A stretch of DNA of 64,000 bases, from positions 1,237,392-1,301,391 of the forward strand of contig BCHH01000010.1 in the NCBI GenBank assembly GCA_001599595.1. Direction: 5' to 3'. The number at the start of each line of letters is the position of its first letter. The first letter of the stretch is position 1. The DNA is from Beverwykella pulmonaria. Taxonomy: Eukaryota; Ascomycota; Dothideomycetes; Pleosporales; Melanommataceae. The notes beneath the pieces are model-generated. The model was given only the letters and a program-made list of their open reading frames with translations, did not search any database and was not told where the DNA came from. Of this stretch, positions 8,602 to 19,482 are shown piece by piece. The translations under genes were made by a program, and so were the position numbers.

Positions 8602-11325
8602 ATGATCAGGAAACCCTTCCGCCCTCCCAGCTTCGTCCGGCCCGGCGCGAAGGACCATGGGCCGCCAGCCAAAAAACGCCGAATCTCCTCTAACGCGCCA
8701 TCACCTGCAAACAGCGACAGCCGGAAGCCCCTCGTGCCCGTTGCAAACCCAGCCCCGCTGCCGCCCGCGGACGAGGATGGGAGATACTACACAGTGCTGT
8801 GGCGGAAGTATACAACCAAAAAAAACAAGACGTGGGACGGCGACGGCGTGCTGTCCATTGTCGGAGGATATGCAGTGCTCGCCGACACTGAGACTGGGAA
8901 AGAGCTGGGAAAGGGAGCTTGCGGACGCACGTTGCTACCTGGCTCGACACTGTCGCTGGGTGGGAAAGAGGTCGAGATCGGTGGTATCATCGAAAGGGAA
9001 ACGTACCTAACAGGACGCATGTTCCTTGGGGGCGGCACCACGGCACCGACAGAGCAGTTAAAGTGCGTTGACGCTGGGTACAAGTCATCCGCCAAGGGGG
9101 AGAATAAGAGGGCGGTTTCTCTTCTAGACCCGACGGCAGACAATAAGGAAACCGCTGTCAAACAGAAGAACAACGGAGCAGAAGCAGCAGGAGCAGTGTT
9201 CATTCCTGCAGCTGTTCCCCCGAAGCACTTCAAGACACCTTTGCTCTTGAGCACCGTAGTCCCAAGGACAAAATCATTAGCTCCCCAACCGCGTCACGAT
9301 CCTAAGCAGCCAAATGCCCTCGTCATGAAGCGGCCAGCTTCCTGCCCGAAGGGAAAGCAGATCGTAGATGTCGTCGTCGACCCTATTCTAGGCAAGCATC
9401 TGCGCGACCACCAACGCGAGGGAGTACAGTTCTTGTACGAATGCGTAATGGGCATGCGCTGTGAAGGCGAGGGAGCAATCATGGCTGACGAGATGGGCCT
9501 TGGGAAAACACTGCAGACTATTGCCCTGCTGTGGACGTTGCTGAAGCAGAACCCCATCTATGAGTGCTCACCAGTCGTCACCAAAGCCTTGATTGTCTGC
9601 CCCGCCGGCCTCGTTGACAATTGGCGTCGCGAGTTCCGCAAGTGGCTAGGGAACGAGAGGATAGGCGTCTTCGTTGCCGACGGCAAGCACAGAAATATCA
9701 CGAACTTTACTAAGGGAAAGGCGTACAACGTCATGATAGTTGGATACGAGATGCTCCGTGTGGTTCAGGATGAGCTAAAGAAAGGCAGCATCGACATTGT
9801 TATCGCGGACGAAGGACACAGGCTTAAGACGGCTAACAACAAAGCCATGCTCGCCATCCAATCCCTCAACACTGAACGACGAGTCATTCTCTCTGGAACG
9901 CCCCTGCAGAACGATCTCAGCGAGTTCTTCACTGCTATTGACTTCGTCAATCCTAATCTTGTTGGGAAGCGTGCAGCCTTCAAGCGAGAGTTCGAAACTC
10001 CGATCATGCGAAGCCGGCAGCCGAACGCAAGTGAAACTGAACTCGAAAAGGGTGAAGCTCGATGGAAGGAGCTTGTGTCGTTGACCAGCCGGTTTATGAT
10101 ACGTCGAACAGCAGAGGTCTTATCCAAGTATCTGCCACCGAAGACGGAGCATATCGTCTTCTGCAAGCCGACCGGTCCACAAGCGTCTGTATACACTACC
10201 ATCCTTTCGTCTCCTCTCTTCGCCGTCGCTCTCGGGAATACGGACACAGCTCTCCAGCTCATCAACGTGCTCAAGAAAATTTGCAACAGTCCCTCACTGT
10301 TGAAGTCCTCGAAGGACGATGACACGCCGTCTGAGATACTGCAGAGTCTCCTCCCACTCATACCGCCAAATGTATTATCTTCTCACGCTTCAAGCAGCAA
10401 ATTACGCCTTCTCGATTCGCTAGTCGACAAAATCTACACCACCACAGAGGAGAAGATCGTTATCGTATCGAACTACACTACAACGCTCGACATGATAGAA
10501 CGCCTACTCGTCTCACAATCATATACCTACCTGCGTCTCGACGGCTCTACGCCCAGCAACAAACGTCAATCTCTCGTGGAGAAGTTCAACCGCACTCCCA
10601 AAACCGCGAACTTTGCATTCCTGCTGTCCGCTAAATCTGGTGGTGTGGGCCTAAATCTTATCGGCGCGTCGCGCATCGTGCTCTTCGATATTGACTGGAA
10701 CCCTGCGACGGATTTGCAGGCCATGGCACGCATTCATCGCGATGGACAGAAGAACCGTTGCTTCATTTACCGGTTCTTGGTCAAGGGCGGCTTGGACGAG
10801 AAAATCTATCAACGACAGGTCATGAAGATGGGGCTAGCCAATGCTGTCGTTGATAACAAGGCAAGTGCGAGTTCGTTCTCCAAAGAGGAGTTGAGGGATC
10901 TCTTCAGACTTGATGAGCGCGAGGGATGCCAGACCCATGATATTTTGGGATGTCTTTGCGGAGGCAAGGGTGCGTCGGAGGTCCGGACTCCGGTTAACGA
11001 AGAGCAGGATGGCGAGGAAGAAGAGGACGATGATGGTGACGAAGAGGATGAGGGCGAGTTTTTGGGCCTGAGGAAGGCGAGCCAGGTCGATATGGAGGAG
11101 CAGGAAACCAAAATCTTGAAGCGCCGAAAGAGTAAACAACCTAAACTGACTATGCTGATGGAGTACAAGCATTTTGATACCATGGTGCTGAAAGAGGCGA
11201 AGGATGGGGAACTCGACGATGAGGTGGATGGGATGGTCGCGGCGATTGACGACGATGTGTTCACCGCAGTGTTGAAGGATCAAGACTGTCGGGTTGGTTT
11301 CTTATTGACGAAACACTCGTCGTAA
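8602..11325 (+). CDS. rdh54: Rdh54/Tid1-type Swi2/Snf2 DNA translocase (recombination repair)
   Basis: Nuclear ATP-dependent DNA translocase of the Rad54 class. Rdh54 acts with Rad51/Dmc1 in homologous recombination, especially between homologues and in meiosis. Single exon, 907 aa. The N-terminal YYTVLWRKYTTKKNKTWDGDG block (about 62-82) is the DUF2439-type domain that separates Rdh54 from Rad54. The helicase motifs run in order: Walker A DEMGLGKT (Lys302), motif II DEGH (403-406), motif III SGTPLQND, motif V SGGVGLNL and motif VI Q706-AMARIHRDGQ. The tail is acidic (E/D run around 800-820) with a short KRRKSK basic patch. Basic KKRRIS near residue 25 is a likely nuclear signal. I see nothing missing. 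Confidence 0.95.
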   Translation: MIRKPFRPPSFVRPGAKDHGPPAKKRRISSNAPSPANSDSRKPLVPVANPAPLPPADEDGRYYTVLWRKYTTKKNKTWDGDGVLSIVGGYAVLADTETGKELGKGACGRTLLPGSTLSLGGKEVEIGGIIERETYLTGRMFLGGGTTAPTEQLKCVDAGYKSSAKGENKRAVSLLDPTADNKETAVKQKNNGAEAAGAVFIPAAVPPKHFKTPLLLSTVVPRTKSLAPQPRHDPKQPNALVMKRPASCPKGKQIVDVVVDPILGKHLRDHQREGVQFLYECVMGMRCEGEGAIMADEMGLGKTLQTIALLWTLLKQNPIYECSPVVTKALIVCPAGLVDNWRREFRKWLGNERIGVFVADGKHRNITNFTKGKAYNVMIVGYEMLRVVQDELKKGSIDIVIADEGHRLKTANNKAMLAIQSLNTERRVILSGTPLQNDLSEFFTAIDFVNPNLVGKRAAFKREFETPIMRSRQPNASETELEKGEARWKELVSLTSRFMIRRTAEVLSKYLPPKTEHIVFCKPTGPQASVYTTILSSPLFAVALGNTDTALQLINVLKKICNSPSLLKSSKDDDTPSEILQSLLPLIPPNVLSSHASSSKLRLLDSLVDKIYTTTEEKIVIVSNYTTTLDMIERLLVSQSYTYLRLDGSTPSNKRQSLVEKFNRTPKTANFAFLLSAKSGGVGLNLIGASRIVLFDIDWNPATDLQAMARIHRDGQKNRCFIYRFLVKGGLDEKIYQRQVMKMGLANAVVDNKASASSFSKEELRDLFRLDEREGCQTHDILGCLCGGKGASEVRTPVNEEQDGEEEEDDDGDEEDEGEFLGLRKASQVDMEEQETKILKRRKSKQPKLTMLMEYKHFDTMVLKEAKDGELDDEVDGMVAAIDDDVFTAVLKDQDCRVGFLLTKHSS

Positions 11326-11814
11326 GGGGGTGCGGTGAAGGTTAATGAATAGACTATGGTTTTATCTGCGGGTTATTTGAGGTCATGAGTCTGGGAGGGA
11401 GAATGATGATAACATTGCGGGGCGTGTATGACAACATAGCAGGGCATAGCATTTGAGCGTATTGATATGGTACAAGACCGATGTAGCCAGACGATTCTAA
11501 CTGCAAGACATTTTCATCTGCTAATTATATATCTCATATAATGATAGCGAGTATTACTCCGGGCCTCCAATTCCTCTTTCCTGCATGCTGACGGCTGCTA
11601 ATCAGTCTCTCTAATTCCACACCATACTTTGTTAGGACAGTGGAAGAAGCACCAATTCTCTTGAAGCGAAACAATATGTCCACGACCATGATAGCATTTC
11701 CCAGCCTAATATATACACTCCGCTTCCCTTCACTCACAGCCCTTCACTATTTCTCGCCATTTCCGTCTCCTTATTTTCCCCTCTCATCCCCTCTCATCCC
11801 CTCTCATCCCATAT
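11326..11814. other. Intergenic between rdh54 and the NDUFB4-like gene; 10-bp repeat
   Basis: The two genes are tail to tail here. The only structure seen is three perfect copies of CTCTCATCCC at 11781-11810, directly after the stop codon of the minus-strand complex I gene and therefore in its 3'UTR. Confidence 0.6.
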
Positions 11815-12260
11815 CTAAAACTCAGAGATCAAATCCCCCCTCCGCTTTCCACGCATATCCCACTTCCCCTTTCCCCAGTGTTAGCACTTCTCCCTTTACC
11901 CTATTCAGCAGCAGGAAATTCACCTCTGTCATGTATCCTACCACGCCGAGCGAAGCTGGCACCGCGATCACGTATGCGAATGTGAGCCAGGCCGTTCGGG
12001 GCGTCCAGCGGAAGTACTTGTGGCGGTTGACAGTCATATCTATGCCCGCGTCAAATTCCATCATACTAAACTATGCGCCGTACTTCAAAATTCCGAATTG
12101 CGAGGGATGGGCGAGAGGTGCGGAGGTGGGAGGAGGCGTACTGTTCCATTTGACCAGCTCTGGGTCCATGCGGATGGCTGCGACGTCGTTAGCGATTGCG
12201 ATTGAGCGAGCGGGAAGAGGATTGGAGGAGCGCACTTGGAGGGTTGTGGTGGCCCGCCAT
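11815..12260 (-). CDS. NADH:ubiquinone oxidoreductase small subunit, NDUFB4-like
   Basis: Small one-TM accessory subunit of mitochondrial complex I (the fungal 6.6-kDa/B15-like class). Four tiny exons (12260-12236, 12177-12142, 12039-11924, 11868-11815) give 76 aa. The three introns are 58, 102 and 55 bp, and two have textbook CTAAC branches. Splicing joins MAGHH..., DPELVKWNN, then HKYFRWTPRTA (family signature), a hydrophobic TFAYVIAVPASLGVVGY helix and the basic tail GKWDMRGKRRGD. The unspliced frames end early or read through into nonsense, while the joined one matches the family along its whole length. No cleavable presequence is visible, as usual for this subunit. Confidence 0.85.
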
Positions 12261-12901
12261 TTTGTGAGGGTTGGGGGCAAGTCGGCGTATGTGGGATGGT
12301 TTCCTGGATGCGAGGTTAAGCCTCAGTGTTACGGCTGCGGTTACGATGAGGTTCACGATGCGGGAGCGAGAGGGGACTAGCGGCTTGGCGGATCTAGATG
12401 TTCGCAATGCCAATTCGACATCTCGACATCTCATTACAACTTCATGCCCACGTTCACGATTGAGAATCTAGAGTAAGAGGGGTTTGTCTTTACGTTGCTG
12501 TTTTTTTTCGTGTCTCCTAGCCCACGGTAAACTCGGAATCTGTGCTTCTCTTAATCCTTCATTGCTACAGTATCATTAGTCTCGTACGAACTATGTCCCA
12601 GGCAGGGATGGAAGTGAGAGACGCTTAACACGCCTAATTACCCAACACGGAAGATCGCGGCGATGACGGGCACTTGTCGACCCGCTCACATCGAAGTCGG
12701 CGTCCCGACTCCCACTCGCCTCGTTCCCGGCTTCTCCCCGCCTCACTCCCGGCTCCTCCGAGCTCCGAGCTCCTCGGTCTGACTAGCTTTAAAGACGAGC
12801 CGCGACCCATCTCGACATTATGATTTGTGATCAATCGACCTCAAACCTCGATATTCCAAACCGTGTAACTAGTAGCATTGCAACCTTCAATCAACCAAGC
12901 C
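12261..12901. other. Divergent promoter region, NDUFB4-like / GST
   Basis: This is the shared upstream region of the complex I subunit (-) and the GST (+). 12640-12790 is unusually GC-rich and C/T-skewed with several CTCC/GAGC runs. I see no gene or hairpin I would support. Confidence 0.5.
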
Positions 12902-14101
12902 ATGTCTACGGATGTCAACCAGGGCGCGAAGATTACACTATACTGGTAAGCCGAAGCCACACCATTACCTCACAGCCACATATACCCGTATTCTCTTCAA
13001 CACCACACCGCCATCATCGCCGTGACCCAAGCTTCCGGAATCAACACGATCCGTCTGCCCAGCACCAACATCATATTGACTATGCACGCAGGCTCGACAA
13101 GTCCCGCGCTGTTCGCATCATCTGGCTACTTGAAGAACTCAAACTCGACTATGAGCTGAAAATCTTCAAGCGTGGAAAAGATTGGCTAGCTCCGGCGGAG
13201 CTAAGAGAGATTCATCCCCTTGGCAAGTCGCCTATGATTGGTATACAGGCTGCTGGTGGCGAGAAGCCAGTCATACTCGCAGAAAGCGGAAGCATCATTG
13301 AGTATCTGACGGAGCACTTCGGTCGCTGGATGATCCCGCAGCGCTACCCTGAGGGGAAAGATGGTGTGGTTGGCGCGGAGACAGAGGAGTGGTTAAGGTA
13401 TCGTGTAAGTTATTCCTCCGCCCTGCCGCTCCTGACAATGCACGATGCGGCGGATCAGAGCACGCGTGTTGCATGTGTTGCGTCCTTCACCGAGACAGAT
13501 CCGCCGGCTTTGTCGGAGTCAGAGCCATGTCGTCATTCGTCCATTGATCTATCTTCATCACGCTAGTTGCCTATTTTGGAATGCTATTTTTCCATCCGCT
13601 AAATCAAATCGCAGTATCTGATGCACTACACGGAGGGGAGCTTCATGACAATTCTGATCATTGCTATGGTTATGGCTAGTACGCAGAAAGCTTCCACGAT
13701 AATTTACAGATGCTAACTCTTACCAAGATATTCGTAACGCTCCAGTGCCCTTCTTCATCAAGCCCTTGACAAGAATGATTGCTGGCAAAGTCGACGGTGC
13801 GTTTGTCAACCCCGAATTGAAGAAGCATCTAGACTTCCTCGAGGACTACCTGGCCACATCGCCGAACAACGGCGAGTTCTTTTGCGGCTCGACCTTTACA
13901 GGTGCCGACGTGATGATTGGATTCGCACTCGAGGGAGCAGTTCAGCGGGCGCCGTTAAGTGACACGAGCTACCCGAAGCTTTACCATTGGGTTCGCAAAA
14001 TGCAATCCAGAGAAGCGTACAAGCGAGCTGGAGACAAGATTGCAGAGGCCACTGGTGAACCGTATATCCCCTTCTCTGATCTAAAGCAACAGTCGCCTTA
14101 A
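12902..14101 (+). CDS. Glutathione S-transferase, Gtt1-like
   Basis: Cytosolic or ER-associated GST conjugating glutathione to electrophiles. Four exons (12902-12945, 13092-13404, 13615-13678, 13728-14101) give 264 aa. The N-terminal thioredoxin-like domain starts with KITLYWLDKSRAVRIIWLLEEL; the Ser in KSRA is the likely GSH-activating residue. It continues with HPLGKSPM and ESGSIIEYL, the GSH-binding SNAIL-like region. The C-terminal helical domain carries FFCGSTFTGADVMI, the N-cap/hydrophobic staple region typical of GSTs. The first two introns are long for this window (146 and 210 bp); the third is 49 bp with CTAAC. An open frame runs across intron 1, but splicing there is needed to join the beta-1 strand to SRAVRII. 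Confidence 0.88.
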
Positions 14102-14982
14102 GGAGTATATACTCCTAGTCTGCAGATATACGGGGTTGCAACGGTACCAGGCGGCGCCCTGCTCGGCTAGGAGCACGTCACATATGTAGCCTTTTATAGT
14201 CGGCTACAGCGATGTGCCTGGGCACCTGTAGTGTAGTTGTAGTGTAGCATTGGTTATGTAGCTATGCAGGGTCCTAACTAAACGCGGAGCTCGCATAGTA
14301 TTGCTGTTGACGCTTCGGATAAAGCGATATGCTTCCGAATCTTGCATGGCTGTTGTGTTTGCGCCAAGTAAAGAGCGTCGAAAGCTTTAGTCAGATGCGT
14401 CTTTTTTCCCGTCGCTTGCCGTGCCATAGCCGCAAAAGCCTTGCAATACCCAGCGGTGGACGATGGAGTAAGCGCCCGGCTAAGCCCTGTGCCCTTACAG
14501 GTGTGCGTTGGTTGCTTCCAGAAAACCCTTAGCTGATGCCAGCGGCTTCATCGCCCGAACGCCTCGTCCGAGTCGCGATCGATCTACGGCTGAATGAGAT
14601 GATGAGGACGATTACCCTGCGTACCGCGCAGTATAATATCCCCGTCGCGAGCTGCACAACATGGTCGCTGCACCAAGACGTCAAAAACTTACACCCTAAC
14701 TACCCCACCTCAGCTTTGATATATTCCACCCAGAACCACTCGTGACTGCTGTGCGCGAACAATTGCGCGTCGATTACTTAGCAGGCGAATCGGATTATAC
14801 ATTCGTACGCTATTCCGCGCTGGGGGCTCTGTGCGCAGGTGTGGTATTTGGCGGACCTTACTCAGTCATTGATCAGCATCTCACACGGTCGTCGCTCTCC
14901 CTTTCCTGCTCTGCCAGCTCTCCGAGCACTCACCACCTCTGCGAGTGCGAAGCGGCGAGTCTTCGAGGGCGAGCTAGCCTAT
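14102..14982. other. Intergenic, no supported gene
   Basis: This is the upstream region of the BTB gene. Short open frames (14329-14532, 14536-14745) have no recognisable content. A pyrimidine-rich stretch at 14880-14960 looks like a leader of the next gene. Confidence 0.5.
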
Positions 14983-17626
14983 ATGCCTGACCAGGCCGGC
15001 CGCACCACCTCTCGAGACTTTGCGTTCCAAAGCCCTGACCAATCTTTTGCCCACCAGCTCGGTGGAGCAGACGCCGCGACGTCGACGCCATACCCCCCCC
15101 ACGCACACGATCGCTATGACGCGGAGCGGCCTTCGAATGCCCCCAGCGCGCCGCCCGCCCAGAGCCAATTGTCCATGCAAGACCCTTCGCTGAGATACCC
15201 AGACTTCGGCCCGTCGCAGAGCTCTCTCCCTCCGCAAGCTTCCCAACCTCAATTCCCGGGCTACAGCTTCAGTCCTGGCGGCCCGCTGGTCTGGGACTGG
15301 AACAACACAATCGAGTTCCCCGACTTCACCACCCACTACGAACCGCAAGGCGAGCTGGTCCAGGAGCTCCAGAACCAGACTGGTCGCCCCAACGACTTCG
15401 TTATACCTCTCCCCGTCGTCAATACAGACACCATCTACCAGTCTCCACAAGCCGTTCAAAGCACGCCTCTAGCAACAGCCCAGAATCCGCTCTCGCCGCC
15501 TCCAAAGCCTCCGCAGAAGCCCTCGAGCTTGCAGACGGGCATGAAGAGGAAGGCCGAATCAGAACCCAATTCTGCAGTCTCCAACCCTACCAGCTTCTCC
15601 TCAGAGCTCCAGCAGAACACCGCAAAGCGCGTAAATAAGTCGCGGTCCTCCTCCTCGGCTTCCGTTGCCTCTCCCACCGTTGCGACTACTGCCGACACCC
15701 GGCGCTCGTCCATGACCCAAACCGCAGGCCCCATCGCCGCCACCGAGGCCGCTCCTCAGGCATCATCGAGCACCAACAATGAGGGGACGCGGAGGAAAGA
15801 GCCCAGTAAAGGGACTGGACCGCAAGGCAGAGTGATCGATGTGTCAAAACCAAGAAAGATTGTAGAATCACCAGGTGGGCATGACACACTACCTGCAGGC
15901 AAGGTATTTCCAATACAGATTGGCTCGGAACTGTTCAGATTGTCAGGCGCATCTATTTCGTCTGATGGTAAGCCTTTCCCCTAGATTTCGCCAACCTTGA
16001 CGACCATGAAAGCTGAGAATTCTAGAGCACCCTCATACTTTTCCCATTTTTTCAGCGAACAATTATATAGTAATTCGGGGCGAGCTGGTGACCTGAAGAC
16101 GCTGTATATCGACCGCGATCCGGACACCTTTCGAGATATCGCGTTGCATTTACAGGGATACCACATCATTCCAAAAGATGGAGAACATTTCGTGCGTCTG
16201 TTCGCAGACGCGCAATTCTATTCTCGTAAGCACCGAAAATTTCTCTCACTTCATTGCGCTATGTTGGTGGCGCATTTGCTGACGGTACCGACTATGATTA
16301 GTCCCTCGACTCACGAAACAACTCTTCAGCACTGACATCTTTATTCGTATTGGTGGAACTCCCTTCCAGGTTCCACGTGATCTCTTCTCCTCCCCCGGTG
16401 ACAGTCCCAACTATTTCTCTCTTGGCTTCGCACAGTTCTTCTCCACGCCAACTGAAGTATTTCCTGGGTTAGACCGCAATGCGCTTCTTCGGCCACCGTC
16501 AATCTCACCACCAGCCGTGCCAAGCAGAAGCGGGGAAACTTTTGCAGAGATTGTGAAGCTGCTTCAGGGGTACAGTGTTGAGATCAGGAATGAGACCCAC
16601 AGAGCTCAGTTGCTGCGAGACGTGCGATATTTCCATCTGAGAGGGCTGGAGCAGAAACTAATACCCTGCGACATCTCATTCAACCTCAAGCGGAACCAGT
16701 CCGAAATCCTCATTAGACTAGAGGACATACGGCAATCTGGTATATCCTTCAAACCAGACACCCCACCTGGCGTTTCTACTTCCGGTTCTGGGCTCAACCC
16801 TCCTTTAACCACCGGACTTTCTCCTGGACCGGCTCCCAACAAATCCGTAAGTCCTGCTCCCTCGCTCAGTGGGAACCAACAGAGAGCTGGAACTGTATCA
16901 TATGCCCGCCCTTATACAGACGATCATGCCAATACGAATATCCTTGTCCTCGAAGTCTCATCCGCAGAATCCACAACCCTACATTTTCCCGCCTTCGCTC
17001 CTACACCATCATCTAGTTCTCCCTTATCTCTCGACCTTCGAGCAACATTCCATTCAAACACCATGGCACGCATAACATCTCTATTCTCCGTGGTAGCCTC
17101 GAAAATGGGTCTCCCAGCAACACAGCCTCTCGGCCTCATGATGCTGGCCTCGGGTGGCGGCGTAGCTGCGCAACCCGTCTCCCCGGCCAATTCAGGGGTC
17201 AGTGAGCGCAAGGTCCGCGTCCGCCTCGCATCAGACTGTTACATAGAAATGGACAACGCGCCCGTGGAACTTGGAATCGATCCCGAATCAGGCCGGCTCG
17301 GGGTGAAGCGAACCGACACCGAGCGCCGCATGAAGAGAACCAAGGTGTCAGAAGAACGCCACGGGTACGACGGGGATGTGGAGGTCAAAAATAGCAAGTG
17401 GATCTGGGGTGGAGCGAAAAGGCTTGAGCGTCGGACTCAGATTGAGGGCCGTGATGAGGAGGACGAGGGTGAAGAATGGATTATCAAGAGGGCACATTGG
17501 AGACTGCGAGTTGAGCCTACAGATGGAGATGGTGGCAAGATGCAGGTTGTACTTTATGGAGTTAAGGTTGAGGGTTTTGCGATTGAGAGGAGTCGGAATC
17601 GGGAAAGGGGTTTCTTAGGGCTGTGA
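14983..17626 (+). CDS. Large protein with two BTB/POZ (potassium-channel T1-like) domains
   Basis: Protein of 835 aa. Exons are 14983-15967, 16028-16225 and 16302-17626; the introns are 60 and 76 bp. Residues 1-300 are Gln/Ser/Pro-rich and probably disordered, with a KRKAES basic motif near 190. Two consecutive BTB/T1-like domains follow. The first, at about 305-395, has FPIQIGSELFRLS, SYFSHFF, LYIDRDPDTFRDIALHLQGY and DAQFYSLPRL. The second, at about 400-500, has DIFIRIGGTPFQVPRDLF, NYFSLGF, FAEIVKLLQGY and DVRYFHLRGLEQ. The C-terminal third is less conserved and contains an RMKRTK stretch. BTB tandems usually mediate oligomerisation or Cullin-3 adaptor binding; the partner here is unknown. 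I start at the Met before PDQAGRTTS; an upstream in-frame Met at 14839 reads like leader sequence. Confidence 0.85.
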
Positions 17627-18063
17627 GGGCTTGGAAGTTGGTTTAGGTTTGAGCTCTGGAAAGCGTGGGGTGGCTGAGATTTGTCGCTTTTATATTTGTC
17701 ATTTGCGTTTGCTATTTGCAGGTCGCATTTTGCGTATGGGTTTCACGTCACATTTTGCATCTTGGTTGCACACTTCGGTGGCCTTTGTTGGGTGAATAGT
17801 TTTTGGCGGACACAGCGCTTTCAGTCTTTCAAAATGTGCCCAGGTGGTTTGGGGTTTACATTCTTGGCTTCTTCTCTGCTCTTTCTTCATTTGTTTCTGT
17901 CTCGTTCTATTCAAGCAAAGTCCAAACATTGTCAGTCAGCATCTTCTGAGACCTGCATGGGGCGCGGGGGATTTATATTGTACTTATTATGTTGTCTTGG
18001 CTCCTATCTGCCGTCGTTCGACTTGAATCAAATTAGAGCAACGCAGTCCTAAACTAAACCATT

Positions 18064-18085
18064 CAAACCGGTTCAAGCCGGTTTG
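18064..18085. repeat. Near-perfect palindrome CAAACCGG-TTCAAG-CCGGTTTG
   Basis: Eight-base arms are separated by six bases, giving a 22-bp symmetrical site. C6 zinc-cluster dimers often bind inverted CGG/CCG triplets, and here the CCGG arms are spaced by six. It lies 0.4 kb downstream of the BTB gene and 1.4 kb from the next gene, so the target gene is unclear. Confidence 0.4.
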
Positions 18086-18205
18086 GATCTATTCACTAGA
18101 CGACGTTGTCACATTACCTCCATATCTCATTTCACGCTTCACATCGCGCGCCATGTCACCTGCTTCGACATGGTTCACAGAGGTTAGGAGCACGTGTTGA
18201 GGAAG

Positions 18206-18265
18206 GTCGGATCGGAGTGGAGGAGTGTTTCGTGCTCCTTTACCGTGGGCGTGCTCCGATCCGAC
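18206..18265. repeat. 12-bp inverted repeat GTCGGATCGGAG / CTCCGATCCGAC
   Basis: The arms lie at 18206-18217 and 18254-18265 and are perfect complements. A second nested pair, GGAGCACG (18187-18194) with CGTGCTCC (18231-18238), gives a branched foldback. This could be the relic of a small inverted-repeat element or a structured transcript. No ORF lies inside. Confidence 0.5.
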
Positions 18266-19482
18266 ATGCCGATACCGTGCTGAAATGTAAATTTATATCT
18301 ATGCATAGCATCTTCGCCGGAATGATCTACTGTGGAATTATGGCTACCCGCCGCAGTGTGAACCGTGTTTCTCCTCCCCCATCATAGTAGTACTCGACCC
18401 CGATCTCGCTATACTCCCATTGTAGGAAGGAGCTCCGCCCTATAGGCAGCATTTGCGCACTTAGCTGCCGAGCTGTAGTGTAGATACGTCCATCTTTTGT
18501 ATAGTGCTCTGGTTAGTTCTGCTCCGACAATCCGCCTCCGTATGTGGCATGCGCCCGAAGTTGTTTCCTAAGCGGATGGATGAGTGAGGTGTGGGGACTG
18601 CCGCGTCAGCATGCTCTAATAATTAGTGTGCCATGATGCGGGGGTGGGAGCCGTTGAGATGCAGACGAGTGCGGTTGACGTGTGGCTTGCAGTGCTGATC
18701 CAATGCATGCATGCATCTTGAGGCTGTAAAGCTTAATCTTACAGTCCGAGTCTGGAATTTTGTTTTCTTATTTTTTGCACTTTCGTGTCATATTTGAAGA
18801 GGAGTTTTTGGGGTGTAAGGCGTAAGAATATTCAGGACATGAGTGTCTAGAGTACATATATGTGATGTCATTGCCGAAGGCCCCCGCTATATACATGCAC
18901 ATGCAGGAGGAGAACCATAGCATGGATAAGCTTCTTTATTGGTTGCTATAGTACGTTTGCTGTATGTGTGGTATGCACCCTTCTACCTACCTATCAATAA
19001 TTGCGCATACACTCTGGATCTTCTCACTTTCGGAATCCTCTAGTACTCGGAATCATCTTCTCGAACTTACATATACACACTAACATCGGGGTTGCCGGTC
19101 CTCAGTCACTCTTCATGTGTTGATCCTCGAGGCGAGGCCTTATGGAAAGCCATCTGCCGCTCTTCTACGCGTGAAATGTAGACACGCCCTACCGCAAGCC
19201 ACACTCTTTTTATACTCTTTCTCAAATGCAGTCCGAGGTTCAGTGCGCAACGCTGAGAAACGCCCCACTCTGAATGCACTTCAACGCCCCTCACTTGAAG
19301 CTTCTCATGCTTGATATATGACTGTCTGTGAATTGAGAAGCGCATTAATAGGATACAAGGATATATATGTCCTTCCCCTTTCTATCATCTACAACAAGCT
19401 CCGTCTTCCCTATGTATATACATCCTTGTTCAACCTTCCCCCTCTAATCCTGTAAGCCTCTCTTGCACTCCAGTCCACGCTC

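Larger units (their letters stand above)
17627..19482. other. Intergenic, 1.9 kb, with two strong inverted repeats
   Basis: No supported gene. It holds an 8-bp stem palindrome at 18064-18085 and a 12-bp inverted repeat at 18206-18265, listed separately. ATGCATGCATGC at about 18704-18716 is a simple palindromic run. The open frames are short and lack family content. Confidence 0.55.

Noticed and set aside
11640..12380. 246-codon plus-strand ORF
   Set aside because: It is antisense to the spliced NDUFB4-like gene, whose four exons give a full-length family match; the plus frame has no family content.
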